From Acetobacter musti (GTDB taxonomy: Bacteria > Pseudomonadota > Alphaproteobacteria > Acetobacterales > Acetobacteraceae): a DNA stretch of 64,000 bases. The translations under genes were made by a program, and so were the position numbers. Below the pieces are notes generated by a model, which saw only the letters and a list, made by a program, of their open reading frames with translations, did no database searches and was not told the DNA's origin. The stretch covers positions 1 through 64,000 of the forward strand of contig NZ_WOTB01000017.1 in NCBI RefSeq assembly GCF_011516835.1, in the 5' to 3' direction. Position 1 is the first letter of the stretch, and each line of letters opens with the position of its first letter. This document shows positions 1-9,781 of this stretch, one piece after another.

Positions 1-58
1 CAAGGCATTGGGGTTCAATCAGCGCCCATTGGGCGTCCGTCAGCACAAAGCGTTCCAT
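1..58 (-). mobile_element. IS5-family transposase, N-terminal fragment cut by the window edge
   Basis: Reading the minus strand from an ATG at 58, the first 19 codons give MERFVLTDAQWALIEPQCL, after which the window ends. The pattern of a short basic start followed by LTDAQWxxIEP is the usual N-terminus of IS5-family (IS427/IS1031-like) transposases, which are very common in acetic acid bacteria. Only the N-terminal part is visible, so intactness cannot be judged. The terminal inverted repeat should lie just to the right of 58, possibly around 80-110, but it cannot be defined without the other end of the element. Confidence 0.75.
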
Positions 59-467
59 CAGAAGCTTGAATCATAACCCAAGCCTCATGTGAATCCCCAC
101 ACGCCGTAGTCTGACAGAGTTGGCGGCACTGTACTCCGATGGGTTCAGGCAAAGATATATTTGCCTTCTTAGTTGACTACTTTCCGGGCATGGAAATCGC
201 CTTTCGGGACCTGTCCCAGGTCCGTTAAGAAATTGATGCTAATTCGTTAAACAAAATGAGGATACGGGCAGATTACTGGGAACTTTCCCGATGGATCGGA
301 GGCCGAAACCATCGGGTATCGCATCGTCCAAGATGAACAGTGACGATTCCGCCAAGACGAGGAACAACATGTCACAATCGGTTTTACGAGTAGAATACCT
401 CTTTTTAAGTAATGAGGCCGGTTGCGTGAATACTGCATGACTGTTGTGAAAATCTGTCCTGCCATCC
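59..467. other. Gene-free stretch between IS5 end and lpdA
   Basis: About 400 bases with no convincing coding sequence. The left part must contain the outer end of the IS element whose transposase begins at 58. The rest lies downstream of the pdh operon. No clear Rho-independent terminator (GC stem plus T-run) was found after lpdA. Short open frames here show no recognisable protein features. Confidence 0.5.
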
Positions 468-1877
468 TCAGAAGTGCAGAGCGCCATCATAGGCGGCGAG
501 GACCGCTTCGTGCATGGACTCCGAAATTGTTGGATGCGGAAAGATCGTCTCTTTCAGTTCAGCTTCGGTAAGCTCACCCGTTCTGGCGATAACGTAGCCT
601 TGGATCATTTCCGTGACTTCAGCGCCGATCATATGGGCCCCGAGGAGTTCACCTGTTCTGGCATCGAAGACAGTTTTCACCAGACCTTCGGGTTCACCCA
701 TAGCGATGGCCTTGCCATTGCCAATGAAAGGAAAGCGTCCGACCCGAACCTGGTACCCTGCTGCTTTTGCTTTCGCTTCAGTATAGCCGACCGAAGCGAC
801 CTGTGGACGGCAGTAGGTGCAGCCAGGAATTTTTGTGATGTCGATCGGGTGAACAGGAAGGCCGGCAATGGCTTCCACGCACATGACAGCCTCGTGGCTG
901 GCTTTGTGGGCGAGCCAGGGAGCACCGGCGACATCGCCTATTGCGTAGACGCCGGGTTCGCCGGTTTTGCACAGATGGTCAGTTTTGATATGAGTACGGT
1001 CCACCTTGATCTTTGTATTATCCAGACCGAGTTTTTCGACATTGCCGACGATGCCGACGGCAGAAATGACACGATCGAAAGTCAGCTTTTCTGTCCCTCT
1101 GGCGGTTGTGACCTCGACAGTCACGTCTTCTTTGCCTTTTGAAAGCGGACCGAGCTTTGCGCTGGTAAGGATCTTCATCCCCTGTTTCTCAAAAGCGGTA
1201 TGTGCCAGCTTGCTGATTTCTTCATCCTCGACCGGCAGAATGCGGTCGGCCACTTCGATAAGTGTGACTTCAGATCCCATGTTTCGGTAGAAAGAAGCAA
1301 ATTCGGTTCCGATGGCGCCGGAGCCGATTACGAGCAGACGACGGGGCAGAATATCGGGGACAAGTGCTTCGCGATAGGACCAGACGAATTTACCGTCCGG
1401 TTCCAGACCCGGCAGCACACGGGCGCGTGCACCGGTCGCCAGGATAACATGCGCCGCTTTCAGTTCAGTGGTGCCGCCATCGTTCAGAGTGACAGCAATC
1501 TTTCGCTTTTTACCATCATTGCCGCTGAGTTTTCCAAATCCATTGAAAACCGGAACTCTGGCTTTTTTCAGCAGGTGAGCAACGCCACCAGACAGTTGCC
1601 CAGAGACAGCACGTGATCGGGCAACGACTTTTTCGAAATCGAAGCGTGGGTTGTCTACAGCGAAACCGAACTGTTCGAGGTCATGGAGGAGATGATTGAT
1701 CTCAGAGGCCCGAAGAAGTGCCTTTGTGGGGATGCAGCCCCAGTTCAGGCAGATACCACCGAGGTGATTACCTTCGACAACAGCAACGGAAAGTTTGAGC
1801 TGGGCTGCGCGCAGGGCGGCGACGTAACCGCCGGGGCCGCCGCCGATGACAACCAGATCGAAGTCGGTTGTGCTCAT
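468..1877 (-). CDS. lpdA: Dihydrolipoamide dehydrogenase (E3)
   Basis: FAD flavoenzyme that reoxidises dihydrolipoyl groups of the pyruvate dehydrogenase complex, passing electrons to NAD+. The 469-residue protein has an N-terminal dinucleotide motif (VVIGGGPGGYVAA, about residues 7-19), the redox disulfide in GGICLNWGCIPTK (about 43-55), a second NAD motif (VIGSGAIGTEFASF, about 180-193), and the C-terminal HPTISE with the catalytic His. Length is normal. The ATG at 1877 is chosen because AGGAG lies six bases upstream and the dinucleotide motif follows at once; the open frame extends 33 codons further without a better signal. It is the last gene of pdhA-pdhB-aceF-lpdA, 44 bases after aceF, so it most likely serves PDH first, though E3 may be shared with 2-oxoglutarate dehydrogenase. 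Confidence 0.96.
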   Translation of the reverse strand: MSTTDFDLVVIGGGPGGYVAALRAAQLKLSVAVVEGNHLGGICLNWGCIPTKALLRASEINHLLHDLEQFGFAVDNPRFDFEKVVARSRAVSGQLSGGVAHLLKKARVPVFNGFGKLSGNDGKKRKIAVTLNDGGTTELKAAHVILATGARARVLPGLEPDGKFVWSYREALVPDILPRRLLVIGSGAIGTEFASFYRNMGSEVTLIEVADRILPVEDEEISKLAHTAFEKQGMKILTSAKLGPLSKGKEDVTVEVTTARGTEKLTFDRVISAVGIVGNVEKLGLDNTKIKVDRTHIKTDHLCKTGEPGVYAIGDVAGAPWLAHKASHEAVMCVEAIAGLPVHPIDITKIPGCTYCRPQVASVGYTEAKAKAAGYQVRVGRFPFIGNGKAIAMGEPEGLVKTVFDARTGELLGAHMIGAEVTEMIQGYVIARTGELTEAELKETIFPHPTISESMHEAVLAAYDGALHF

Positions 1878-1921
1878 ATGTATGCTCCTGAAGTCATCTC
1901 TGGCCTGACGGCGATTATGTC

Positions 1922-3187
1922 TCAGACCACCAGACTGATGGGGCTTTCGACGACAGAACGGAAGACCGACATCCACTGGGCAGCCAAAGCACCGTCAATG
2001 ACGCGGTGATCTACAGAGATAGTCGCGGTCATCACGGTACCTATGGCGAGGCTGTCACCCTTGACGACCGGACGCTTTTCTCCAGCCGCGACAGCGAGAA
2101 TGCCAGCCTGTGGCGGATTGATGATCGCCGAGAAGGCGCTGATTCCGTACATGCCCAGATTGGAGATCGAGAACGATCCGCCCTGGAATTCTTCTGGTTT
2201 CAGCTTGCCGACGCGGGCACGGGCGACGAGGTCTTTCATCTCGTTGCTGATTTCGCGGAGGCTTTTCTTATCGACGTTGCGGATGATTGGAGTGATCAGG
2301 CCGTCCGGAATTGACACGGCAATGGAAATGTCGACGGACGGATAATGAACGACGGCATCCGGTGCGTAAGATACGTTCAGGCCGGGGACGCGCCGCAGAG
2401 TGATGGCAGCGGCTTTGATGAGCATATCGTTGACGGACAGCTTAAACGCGTCGTCACCTTCGGCCGGCGAGGCCGTATTAAGCTGGTGGCGAAGGCTGAG
2501 CAAAGCATCGAGCTGCACGTCGACGGAGACATAGAAGTGCGGAATGGTGGTCTTCGCTTCCGTCAGACGGCGAGCGATGACTTTCCGCATCGAGGACATC
2601 GGGACGATTTCGGCTTCGGCCGGAACGGTGGTGGTGGCTGTCGCAGTGACCGGTTTCGCAGGGCCTCTGGTTTTTGCGGCCTCGACATCACGTTTGACAA
2701 TGCGGCCATTCGGGCCGGAACCTTTCAGGTCAGTAAGATCAATACTGGCTTCTTTCGCGATACGCTTTGCAAGCGGAGAAGCGATGATCCGACCTGTTGG
2801 TGTTCCGGCGGACTGTGCTGCGGGTACCGGAGCTGCCTTCTGAGAAGACGGCGCGGCGGCAGCTTTCGGAGCAGCGGGCGCTGCTTCCGCCGGTTTCTGA
2901 GGAGTAGTTGCTTTAGGGGTCGCGGCCTGATCGGGAACGGCTTCACCCTCTTCGATCAGAACAGCGATTGGGGTATTGACGGCAACACCCTCGGTACCCT
3001 CAGGAACAAAGATTTTACCGAGGATGCCTTCATCGACGGCCTCGACTTCCATCGTGGCCTTATCGGTCTCGATTTCTGCAATGACCTGACCAGCGCTGAT
3101 GGTATCGCCTTCTTTCTTCAGCCAGCGGAGCAGTTTGCCTTCCGTCATAGTCGGCGAGAGCGCCGGCATCAGGATATCAAAAGCCAT
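1922..3187 (-). CDS. aceF: Dihydrolipoyllysine acetyltransferase, PDH E2
   Basis: Core of the pyruvate dehydrogenase complex; transfers the acetyl group from lipoyl-lysine to CoA. The 421-residue protein has one lipoyl domain (about 1-80, lipoyl Lys in [17 protein letters not shown]), an Ala/Pro-rich linker (about 85-125), the peripheral-subunit-binding domain ([16 protein letters not shown], about 130-165) and a catalytic domain ending with the acetyltransferase motif [13 protein letters not shown]. The ATG at 3187 is preceded by GAGGAGAACGTC, a strong Shine-Dalgarno. It starts 10 bases after the pdhB stop. Its lipoyl domain is nearly identical in sequence to the one on PdhB. A single-lipoyl E2 of this size is usual for alphaproteobacteria. 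Confidence 0.96.
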   Translation of the reverse strand: MAFDILMPALSPTMTEGKLLRWLKKEGDTISAGQVIAEIETDKATMEVEAVDEGILGKIFVPEGTEGVAVNTPIAVLIEEGEAVPDQAATPKATTPQKPAEAAPAAPKAAAAPSSQKAAPVPAAQSAGTPTGRIIASPLAKRIAKEASIDLTDLKGSGPNGRIVKRDVEAAKTRGPAKPVTATATTTVPAEAEIVPMSSMRKVIARRLTEAKTTIPHFYVSVDVQLDALLSLRHQLNTASPAEGDDAFKLSVNDMLIKAAAITLRRVPGLNVSYAPDAVVHYPSVDISIAVSIPDGLITPIIRNVDKKSLREISNEMKDLVARARVGKLKPEEFQGGSFSISNLGMYGISAFSAIINPPQAGILAVAAGEKRPVVKGDSLAIGTVMTATISVDHRVIDGALAAQWMSVFRSVVESPISLVV

Positions 3188-3197
3188 GACGTTCTCC

Positions 3198-4553
3198 TCA
3201 GACCAGCTTGCGGACAGCGTCCACGACCCAGTCGGGCTGTGGCAAGGCAAGTTTTTCAAGGTTGGCGGCGAACGGCATCGGTACGTCCACGCCGGCAACA
3301 CGGACAGGCGGGGCATCCAGCCAGTCGAAGGCGTGTTCGATGACCTGCATGACAATTTCCGCGCCGATGCCGGCGAAAGGCCAGCCTTCCTCAACCGTGA
3401 CCAGACGGCTGGTCTTTTTCACGCTTTCAACGATCGTTTCCGTATCGAACGGACGCAGAGACCGGAGATTAATGACTTCGGCGTCAATACCCTGTTCAGC
3501 CAGAAGATCGGCTGCGACGAGCGCTGTGCCAACACTGATCGAGAAACCGACCAGAGTGACATCCTTACCGGCGCGTTCGACCTTCGCTTTTCCGATCGGA
3601 AGAATGAAATCTTCATCAACAGGACAAGGGAATTTTTGTCCGTAGAGAATTTCGTTCTCAAGGAAGACGACCGGATTGGGGTCGCGGATGGCGGCTCGGA
3701 GCAATCCCTTAGCGTCAGCAGCCGACCAGGGCGCAACAACCTTCAGACCAGGAACATGGGCGTACCAGCTCCCGTAGCACTGCGAATGCTGGGCGCCAAC
3801 ACGGGCAGCGGCGCCATTGGGGCCACGGAAGACGATGGGACAGCCCATCTGACCACCGGACATATAGAGAGTCTTGGCGGCGGAATTGATGATGTGGTCG
3901 ATAGCCTGCATCGAAAAATTCATGGTCATGAATTCAACGATGGGTTTCAGACCGGTCAGAGCCGCACCAACGGCCATACCGGTGAAGCCATGTTCGGTGA
4001 TCGGCATGTCGAGCACGCGATTCTCGCCGAATTCATCCAGCAGGCCCTGCGAGACTTTATAGGCCCCCTGATACTGAGCGACCTCCTCTCCAAGCAGGAA
4101 AACATCAGGATCATGCCGCATTTCGAGTGCCATTGCGTCGCGCAGGGCTTCACGGACGGTGATTTCCTTTGTCTCACCCCAGTCTTTTTCGGGTTCAGGT
4201 GCAGATTTCACCGGAGCGGCGGGAGCATTTGCGGACGTGCTGCCGGTGGATTCCGTGGTCGGCGTGGTTTTCGGGGCAGCACTGGTCGTCGCCTGATCGG
4301 GGACAGTCTCGCCTTCTTCGATCAGGACAGCGATCGGGGTGTTGACAGCAACGCCTTCGGTACCTTCGGGAACAAAGATTTTGCCGAGAATACCTTCATC
4401 AACGGCCTCGACCTCCATTGTGGCCTTATCGGTTTCGATTTCCGCGATGACCTGCCCGGCGCTGATGGTATCGCCTTCTTTTTTCAGCCAGCGGGCGAGT
4501 TTGCCTTCCGTCATGGTGGGCGAAAGGGCCGGCATAAGAATCTGGACAGCCAT
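3198..4553 (-). CDS. pdhB: Pyruvate dehydrogenase E1 beta subunit with N-terminal lipoyl domain
   Basis: Beta half of the thiamine-diphosphate-dependent E1 that decarboxylates pyruvate. The 451 residues comprise a lipoyl domain (about 1-80, lipoyl Lys in [17 protein letters not shown]), an Ala/Pro/Thr-rich linker (about 85-125), then the transketolase-like E1 beta fold ([19 protein letters not shown], about 133-151, with [20 protein letters not shown] after it) and the C-terminal transketolase domain ([14 protein letters not shown]). Ordinary E1 beta is about 330 residues, so the extra 120 or so are the lipoyl domain plus linker; this fusion is known from Zymomonas, rhizobia and other alphaproteobacteria. 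The ATG at 4553 lies two bases after the pdhA stop, indicating translational coupling. Confidence 0.96.
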   Translation of the reverse strand: MAVQILMPALSPTMTEGKLARWLKKEGDTISAGQVIAEIETDKATMEVEAVDEGILGKIFVPEGTEGVAVNTPIAVLIEEGETVPDQATTSAAPKTTPTTESTGSTSANAPAAPVKSAPEPEKDWGETKEITVREALRDAMALEMRHDPDVFLLGEEVAQYQGAYKVSQGLLDEFGENRVLDMPITEHGFTGMAVGAALTGLKPIVEFMTMNFSMQAIDHIINSAAKTLYMSGGQMGCPIVFRGPNGAAARVGAQHSQCYGSWYAHVPGLKVVAPWSAADAKGLLRAAIRDPNPVVFLENEILYGQKFPCPVDEDFILPIGKAKVERAGKDVTLVGFSISVGTALVAADLLAEQGIDAEVINLRSLRPFDTETIVESVKKTSRLVTVEEGWPFAGIGAEIVMQVIEHAFDWLDAPPVRVAGVDVPMPFAANLEKLALPQPDWVVDAVRKLV

Positions 4554-4555
4554 CG

Positions 4556-5575
4556 TTATTTAGCCTCTACGAGCACGTCTGTGTACAGTTCGGACGGATC
4601 GGGTTCAGGACTCGTTTCGGCGAACTCTGTCGCCTCAGCAACGATGGCCTTCACATCCGTTTCTATCTTCTTCAGTTTTTCTTCTTCAACCCCGGCCGCC
4701 AGCAATTCATTACGGACATGATCGATCGGATCATGCTTCTGACGGATTTCGTCGACTTCACTGCGGGCACGGTATTTCGCCGGATCGGACATGGAGTGGC
4801 CGCGATAACGGTAGGTAGACATCTCCAGCAGATACGGACCTTTGCCGGCGCGACAATGAGCAACGGCTTCCTGAGTGGCGGCGTTGACGGCATTAACATC
4901 CATGCCATCGACCTGTTTACCCGGGATGCCCCACGGCTCACCGTTGCGCCACAGTTCCTTCGACGCCGAGGCACGTTCGACGCTGGTGCCCATGCCGTAG
5001 CGGTTGTTTTCAATAACGAAGATACAGGGCAGTTTATGGAGCGCGGCGAGATTGAAGCTTTCGTAAACCTGTCCCTGATTAGAGGCACCTTCACCGAAAT
5101 AGGCGACAGAGACTTCATCCGTGCCACGATATTTGTTGGCGAAGGCAAGTCCGATGCCCAGGGCGACCTGTGCGCCAACGATGCCATGCCCGCCGTAGAA
5201 ATTCTTTTCCCGCGAGAACATGTGCATCGAGCCACCCTTGCCATGCGAGTAGCCGGTGGCGCGGCCGGTCAGTTCGGCCATGACTCCTTTTGGGTCCATG
5301 CCGGCGGCGAGCATCTGGCCATGATCGCGATAGGAAGTGATGATCTTGTCGCCGTCTTTCAGAGCGAGCTGGACACCGACAACGACGGCTTCCTGGCCGA
5401 TGTAAAGGTGACAGAAGCCGCCGATGAGACCCATACCGTAAAGCTGGCCGGCTTTCTCTTCGAAGCGCCTGATCAGCAGCATTTCATAGAAAGCCTGCTG
5501 CAGCTGGTCTGTTGAAAGGGCCGGATCGTTCCGACCATTACCGGTCGCACTGGCCACACTGGCACCGTCGTTCAT
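4556..5575 (-). CDS. pdhA: Pyruvate dehydrogenase E1 alpha subunit
   Basis: Alpha half of E1, binding thiamine diphosphate. The 339-residue protein has the TPP/Mg site ([20 protein letters not shown] followed by [11 protein letters not shown]) and the active-site loop [16 protein letters not shown]. The first 25 or so residues are a variable low-complexity tail. The start at 5575 is preceded by AATGGAGCG. It is the first gene of the pdh operon; 83 bases separate it from the end of moaC on the same strand, so the promoter probably lies there or within moaC. No E1p/AceE single-chain enzyme is seen in the window. Confidence 0.96.
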   Translation of the reverse strand: MNDGASVASATGNGRNDPALSTDQLQQAFYEMLLIRRFEEKAGQLYGMGLIGGFCHLYIGQEAVVVGVQLALKDGDKIITSYRDHGQMLAAGMDPKGVMAELTGRATGYSHGKGGSMHMFSREKNFYGGHGIVGAQVALGIGLAFANKYRGTDEVSVAYFGEGASNQGQVYESFNLAALHKLPCIFVIENNRYGMGTSVERASASKELWRNGEPWGIPGKQVDGMDVNAVNAATQEAVAHCRAGKGPYLLEMSTYRYRGHSMSDPAKYRARSEVDEIRQKHDPIDHVRNELLAAGVEEEKLKKIETDVKAIVAEATEFAETSPEPDPSELYTDVLVEAK

Positions 5576-5658
5576 AAACCGCGCTCCATTTAATCACCAC
5601 ATGAGAGATCGTCAGACACACCTTTACCGGGCGTGTTCTGTCTGGTCTCCGTCAGAAA

Positions 5659-6210
5659 TCAGCCCGACTCGCCGGGCGCCACGAAAGATCCGGATCGACC
5701 TCCGGATTTTTGCACAACACGTATATCTCCGATACGCATTGTTCGATCCAAAGCCTTGCACATGTCGTAAACAGTTAGTGCGCAGACACTCACCGCTGTC
5801 AGCGCTTCCATCTCAACGCCTGTCGGGCCGGTGGTTTTCGCAATGGCCTCAATTTCGATTCCGCTCCCCTCCGGTCTGAGAGAAACCCTGAGCGAAGAGA
5901 GAAAAATTGGGTGACACAGCGGGATGAGATCGGACGTTTTCTTACCGGCCATCAGGCCGGCTACGCGGGCGACAGCCAGCACATCGCCTTTCGGCGTGTC
6001 GCCATTCACAATCATGTCAAGAACGTCAGGACGCATGTCGATACGCCCGCGGGCCGTGGCAACGCGCTCTGTATCCGGTTTTGCAGAGACATCGACCATG
6101 ACCGCGTTTCCGGCGGCATCAAGATGCGTCAGTCTGCTTCTTGTCTCGCCCGGAATTTTTCTGGTGGAAATATCTTCTTCGCTGTCTGATACAGGTATGT
6201 GTTCAGTCAT
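5659..6210 (-). CDS. moaC: Cyclic pyranopterin monophosphate synthase MoaC
   Basis: Molybdenum cofactor biosynthesis: converts 3',8-cyclo-7,8-dihydro-GTP to cyclic pyranopterin monophosphate. The 183 residues show the family signatures [31 protein letters not shown] (catalytic His region), [20 protein letters not shown] and the C-terminal KSGGRSG. It is slightly longer than the usual 160, because of a variable 20-residue head and short tail. The ATG at 6210 has GAGG upstream, 13 bases past the trpC stop, so moaC is probably co-transcribed with trpGDC, as in many alphaproteobacteria. The usual next genes moeA and lexA are absent; pdhA follows instead. Moco made here would be needed by the xanthine dehydrogenase at the right end. 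Confidence 0.95.
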   Translation of the reverse strand: MTEHIPVSDSEEDISTRKIPGETRSRLTHLDAAGNAVMVDVSAKPDTERVATARGRIDMRPDVLDMIVNGDTPKGDVLAVARVAGLMAGKKTSDLIPLCHPIFLSSLRVSLRPEGSGIEIEAIAKTTGPTGVEMEALTAVSVCALTVYDMCKALDRTMRIGDIRVVQKSGGRSGSFVAPGESG

Positions 6211-6223
6211 GCCCCGGCCGACC

Positions 6224-7081
6224 TCAGCCGTTACCCAGTAGCGCGCGGAGCCCTTCTCCTGGATCCGCGTTGCGCAGGAGGGCTTCACCGACAAGGAAGC
6301 CACTCGCACCGACGGCGCTCAGGCGCTTGATATCATCATGAGTTTTGATGCCACTTTCCGAGACAATGATTTTGTCCGGCGGGACCAGAGGCGCAAGATC
6401 GATAGTGGTCTGCAGATCAGTCGTCAGGGTTTTGAGGTTACGATTGTTGATACCAACGAGCGAAGTATCGAGGACGAGCGCGCGGTTGAGTTCGTCTTCC
6501 GAGTGGACTTCGACGAGGACATCCATATCGAGCCCTTTAGCGTGATCGACGAGTTCGGCAGCTTCCTCATCGGTCAGAATGGCCATGATGAGCAGGATGC
6601 AGTCGGCGCCAATGAGGCGGCTTTCGTAGATCTGCCAGGGATCAATCACGAAATCCTTCCGTAGCACCGGGAGCTGGCAGGCGGCACGAACGGCCACGAG
6701 GTCTTCATTGGAACCGTGGAAACATGAGTTTTCTGTCAGTACCGAGAGGCAGGCGGCCCCCGCACCCGCATAGGATTTCGCGATGGCGACGGGATCGTAC
6801 GGGTCGCGTAGCAGACCGGCCGAGGGCGAGGCTTTTTTGATCTCGGCAATCAGACCGGGGGTAAGATCGGCAGTTTTTTCTTTGAGAGCCCGCCCAAAAC
6901 CGCGCGGGTGGAAATCGACCTCACGCGCTTTTGCGGAAATGTCTTTCAAACTCGTCAGGGTGGAACGATGGGCGATTTCAATCCGTGTGCGTGCCACGAT
7001 GCGATCGAGAACGGCCGGAGCGGTATCGGCAATTTCCTCAAGGGACTTCGCCGAAGCTGAATCTGGGGTCTCGTTCATCAT
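6224..7081 (-). CDS. trpC: Indole-3-glycerol phosphate synthase
   Basis: Tryptophan pathway: closes the indole ring from 1-(2-carboxyphenylamino)-deoxyribulose phosphate. The TIM-barrel protein (285 residues) carries [15 protein letters not shown] (catalytic Lys, strand 1), [27 protein letters not shown] (Lys and substrate contacts), and [12 protein letters not shown] near the phosphate site. The N-terminus has a 20-residue extension rich in acidic residues. Two adjacent ATGs at 7081 and 7078 are both possible; a weak GAGA lies upstream. No trpF fusion is present. It is separated from trpD by 136 bases containing an imperfect GC-rich inverted repeat (about 7190-7212), but remains on the same strand and probably in the same operon. 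Confidence 0.95.
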   Translation of the reverse strand: MMNETPDSASAKSLEEIADTAPAVLDRIVARTRIEIAHRSTLTSLKDISAKAREVDFHPRGFGRALKEKTADLTPGLIAEIKKASPSAGLLRDPYDPVAIAKSYAGAGAACLSVLTENSCFHGSNEDLVAVRAACQLPVLRKDFVIDPWQIYESRLIGADCILLIMAILTDEEAAELVDHAKGLDMDVLVEVHSEDELNRALVLDTSLVGINNRNLKTLTTDLQTTIDLAPLVPPDKIIVSESGIKTHDDIKRLSAVGASGFLVGEALLRNADPGEGLRALLGNG

Positions 7082-7217
7082 GTTTCTATCTCGCAACTGG
7101 ACGTGAATAACAATGCGCGACGTCTGGTGCGCAGTCTGAAGCAAAAAAATGTCTCGTGGCCATGTATATGGAACACAGTTTCAGGAAACGGGCCGGACCC
7201 GGTTCCGGACGACTGCA

Positions 7218-8375
7218 TTACGACGCCCGGCCTTCAAGTGCCGCCTTACCTGCTGCATGACGAGCGCGGCTCGCATTCAGGACAGCAAGAGCGGCGCCAT
7301 TATCGAGTACATGGGCCGCTAAAGAAACGAGCCGGACCAGTGCGGCAGGGTCCGGTTGTTGGTCTTTCAGCAGAACCCCTTGTCCTGCCACATGCAAGGC
7401 ACAGGCGGCGTTCAGCAGGACGGTATCACGGTAAGGACCTTTACTGCCGTGCAGCAGAGCTTCGAGTGCAACGGCGTTCTCAACCGGACCTCCACCGGCA
7501 ATAGCGGAAACAGGAGCCGTCTGAAAGCCCGCCATATCCGGAGTGAGGCTGAAACTGAGGCGCTTACCGTTCTCGAGCGCTTCAACGCGCGTGGGGCCGG
7601 CAAGTGTCACTTCATCGATATAAGCGCCGATACCATCAGGATGATCACCGGGAATCTCGCCGCAGACGCACCAGATGCGCTCCGACCCGAGTTTTTCAAG
7701 GGTATCGACAATCGGTTTCATCCATTGCTTGGCAGATACACCAATAAGCTGACGTTTCACCTGTGCGGGATTGGCGAGCGGGCCAACAAAGTTGAGAAGG
7801 GTCCGGACACCCAGCGCCTTCCGAGCACCGGCGGCATGACGCATGGCCGGATGGTGGTTCGGCGCGGAGAGGAATGCGAGACGACGCGTATGCAGGTCGG
7901 CACCGAGAACGGCGGGATCGGTATCCAGCGACACGCCAAGAGCTTCAAGCACGTCGGAAGCTCCGGCGCGGGAAGACAGGGCACGATTGCCGTGTTTGGC
8001 GACGGGAACGCCGAGAGCGGCCATCACGAAGGAGACGGCGGTGGAGACGTTAAGAGTACCGTGGCCGTCGCCACCAGTTCCGCAGACGTCGATGGTGTCG
8101 GAGGGCACATGGTCGACCACTGTCATTCTCACCCGCAGAGCGCGGACTGCACCGAGCAGTTCGGAGGGCTGCTCGCCGCGTACGCGCATGGCCATAAGAA
8201 AGGCGGCAATCTGAGATTCGGTCGCGGCACCGTCCATGATGAGGCCGAAGATGGTTTCCGCCTCTTCTTCAGAAAAAATTTTCCCGGTTGAGGCAGCGAC
8301 GAGAAACGCGCGGAAGCACTCATCTGGCGCCATGACTGGCATCCGCACGGACGTCGGGGCTGAGGTTCCGGACAT
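7218..8375 (-). CDS. trpD: Anthranilate phosphoribosyltransferase
   Basis: Tryptophan pathway: transfers phosphoribosyl from PRPP to anthranilate. The 385-residue protein contains the PRPP-binding CGTGGDGHGTLNVSTAVSFV, VAKHGNRALSSRAGASDVLE and the anthranilate-contact region around AFLSAPNHHPAM and LGVRTLLNFVGPLANP. It is somewhat longer than the usual 340 residues, with an extra 15-20 at the N-terminus and a C-terminal tail. The start at 8375 has CAGGTCAG upstream; an internal Met (residue 15) is a possible alternative. It begins 33 bases after trpG. Confidence 0.95.
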   Translation of the reverse strand: MSGTSAPTSVRMPVMAPDECFRAFLVAASTGKIFSEEEAETIFGLIMDGAATESQIAAFLMAMRVRGEQPSELLGAVRALRVRMTVVDHVPSDTIDVCGTGGDGHGTLNVSTAVSFVMAALGVPVAKHGNRALSSRAGASDVLEALGVSLDTDPAVLGADLHTRRLAFLSAPNHHPAMRHAAGARKALGVRTLLNFVGPLANPAQVKRQLIGVSAKQWMKPIVDTLEKLGSERIWCVCGEIPGDHPDGIGAYIDEVTLAGPTRVEALENGKRLSFSLTPDMAGFQTAPVSAIAGGGPVENAVALEALLHGSKGPYRDTVLLNAACALHVAGQGVLLKDQQPDPAALVRLVSLAAHVLDNGAALAVLNASRARHAAGKAALEGRAS

Positions 8376-8408
8376 TATGCGCTGACCTGTGAAAGACTCA
8401 TCATCGTT

Positions 8409-9005
8409 TCAGGCCGCCCGTGAAACATTATGCCACTGACGGACGATGGACAGGAAATTACGCAGCAAATCGTGCCCATATTCCGAGGCGATGCTTTCCG
8501 GATGAAACTGCACGCCGTGAAGTGGGAGATGCCTGTGCTTCAGACCCATAATGATACCGTCTTCTGTCCAGGCAGTGCGCTCCAGCACATCCGGGCAGGT
8601 TTCGGGGTCGATGACGAGACTGTGGTAGCGGGTGGCCATGAAAGGATTCGGCAGACCGGCAAACACGCTGGTATCTTCATGAAACACGGGACTCAGTTTG
8701 CCGTGAACGGGCTTCGGGGCGCGGACGACGTGGCCACCATAGACCTGACCGATAGCCTGATGACCGAGGCAGACACCCAGGATCGGGATATGCGGTCCGG
8801 CAGCCCGAATGAGATCGCAGCAGATACCAGCCTCGGCAGGGGTGCAGGGGCCTGGGGAGATGACGATGGCTTCCGGCCGGAGAACAACGGCCTCCTCAAC
8901 AGTCAGGGCATCGTTGCGGCGTACATCACATTCAGCCCCGAGTTCACCGAAATAGTGAACGAGATTGAAGGTGAAGCTGTCATAATTGTCGATCAGCAGG
9001 ATCAT
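8409..9005 (-). CDS. trpG: Anthranilate synthase component II (glutamine amidotransferase)
   Basis: Supplies ammonia from glutamine to TrpE for anthranilate synthesis; may also serve PabB in folate synthesis. The 198 residues show the class I amidotransferase fold: start [16 protein letters not shown], oxyanion motif [13 protein letters not shown], nucleophile Cys in [17 protein letters not shown], and the His-Glu pair in [11 protein letters not shown]. First gene of trpG-trpD-trpC-moaC. trpE is not present in the window, so component I must be encoded elsewhere. It is divergent from the deoxyribosyltransferase-like gene, so the short gap upstream of 9005 should hold the promoter. Confidence 0.95.
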   Translation of the reverse strand: MILLIDNYDSFTFNLVHYFGELGAECDVRRNDALTVEEAVVLRPEAIVISPGPCTPAEAGICCDLIRAAGPHIPILGVCLGHQAIGQVYGGHVVRAPKPVHGKLSPVFHEDTSVFAGLPNPFMATRYHSLVIDPETCPDVLERTAWTEDGIIMGLKHRHLPLHGVQFHPESIASEYGHDLLRNFLSIVRQWHNVSRAA

Positions 9006-9094
9006 GACATTATGATGGCCTTCACACCGCCCGCGGTCAAATCCTCCTCATGTCGCGCAGTGGTGTTCAACCTGATCATGATGAGTATCCCTGT

Positions 9095-9781
9095 ATGCCC
9101 AGTGCTGAAAATCAACGTCCGCTTTCCATCCAGAACATTAACGAAACAGATATTTCTGGTGATGTTCATTTTCGGGAACAGTCTCGCGCGGGTCGTCCGC
9201 GAGTCTATCTTGCCGGGGACCTCGTATTCCGGCCGGATGCAGAGATGATCTTTGCGGATCTTAAACGTCTCTGTGCCGAAGCCGGTCTTGAAGGAGTGGC
9301 GCCGCTTGACGGGCAGATGGATCTAGCGGGACTGGCGCCGGGTTATGAGACGACGCTGGCCATCATTTCGGCGGACAGGGATCTGATGGACGGGTGCGAC
9401 GCGGGGCTGTTCTGTCTTGATCCGTTTCGACGGGCAGCGGATATGGACCCCGGCACGGCAGTGGAGATCGGGTATATGATGGCACAAGGCAAGCCGCTCT
9501 GTGGTTATACAGCAGACGGGCGGTTTTACCCCGAAAAGGTCCGGGATTACTGGCGCAAGGCCTGGGGCTCAGAACTACGTCCGCGGACGGAGACCGGCGG
9601 CAGCGGCGGTCTGGAGGATACGGACGGAATCATCGTTCATTCCGAGGGAATGCTGCAGAATGGAATGACAGAAGGGTTTATCCGGCTGTCCGGCGGTAAT
9701 GTGGGAGTCGGTACGACTCTGCAGGAGGCCGCTCTTCCTGCAATCAGAGTGCTGGCGGATCGTCTGCTTCAGGCTGCCTGA
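9095..9781 (+). CDS. Nucleoside 2-deoxyribosyltransferase family protein
   Basis: Likely member of the nucleoside 2-deoxyribosyltransferase fold, enzymes that exchange or hydrolyse the base of deoxynucleosides or nucleotides. Visible signatures are VYLAGDLVFRPDA (strand 1 and first loop), DPFRRAADMDPGTAVEIGYM with the expected catalytic Glu in GTAVEIGYM, and AQGKPLCGYTAD. Substrate cannot be told from sequence. The start is uncertain: ATG at 9050 would add 15 residues and leave only 44 bases to trpG, while ATG at 9095 leaves 89 bases for two divergent promoters; neither has a strong Shine-Dalgarno, and the conserved fold begins about 30 residues after the second. The last 38 bases overlap the 3' end of the convergent rRNA methyltransferase gene. 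Confidence 0.8.
   Translation: MPSAENQRPLSIQNINETDISGDVHFREQSRAGRPRVYLAGDLVFRPDAEMIFADLKRLCAEAGLEGVAPLDGQMDLAGLAPGYETTLAIISADRDLMDGCDAGLFCLDPFRRAADMDPGTAVEIGYMMAQGKPLCGYTADGRFYPEKVRDYWRKAWGSELRPRTETGGSGGLEDTDGIIVHSEGMLQNGMTEGFIRLSGGNVGVGTTLQEAALPAIRVLADRLLQAA

Noticed and set aside
474..1142. 222-codon plus-strand open frame inside lpdA
   Set aside because: Antisense to the well-supported lpdA gene, no family features; long antisense frames are common in this codon usage.
2345..3343. 332-codon plus-strand open frame across aceF
   Set aside because: Arg/Gly/Phe-rich composition typical of an antisense shadow; the sense strand encodes a complete E2.
3099..4721. 540-codon plus-strand open frame across pdhB
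   Set aside because: Antisense to pdhB, no recognisable domains, and no ribosome site.
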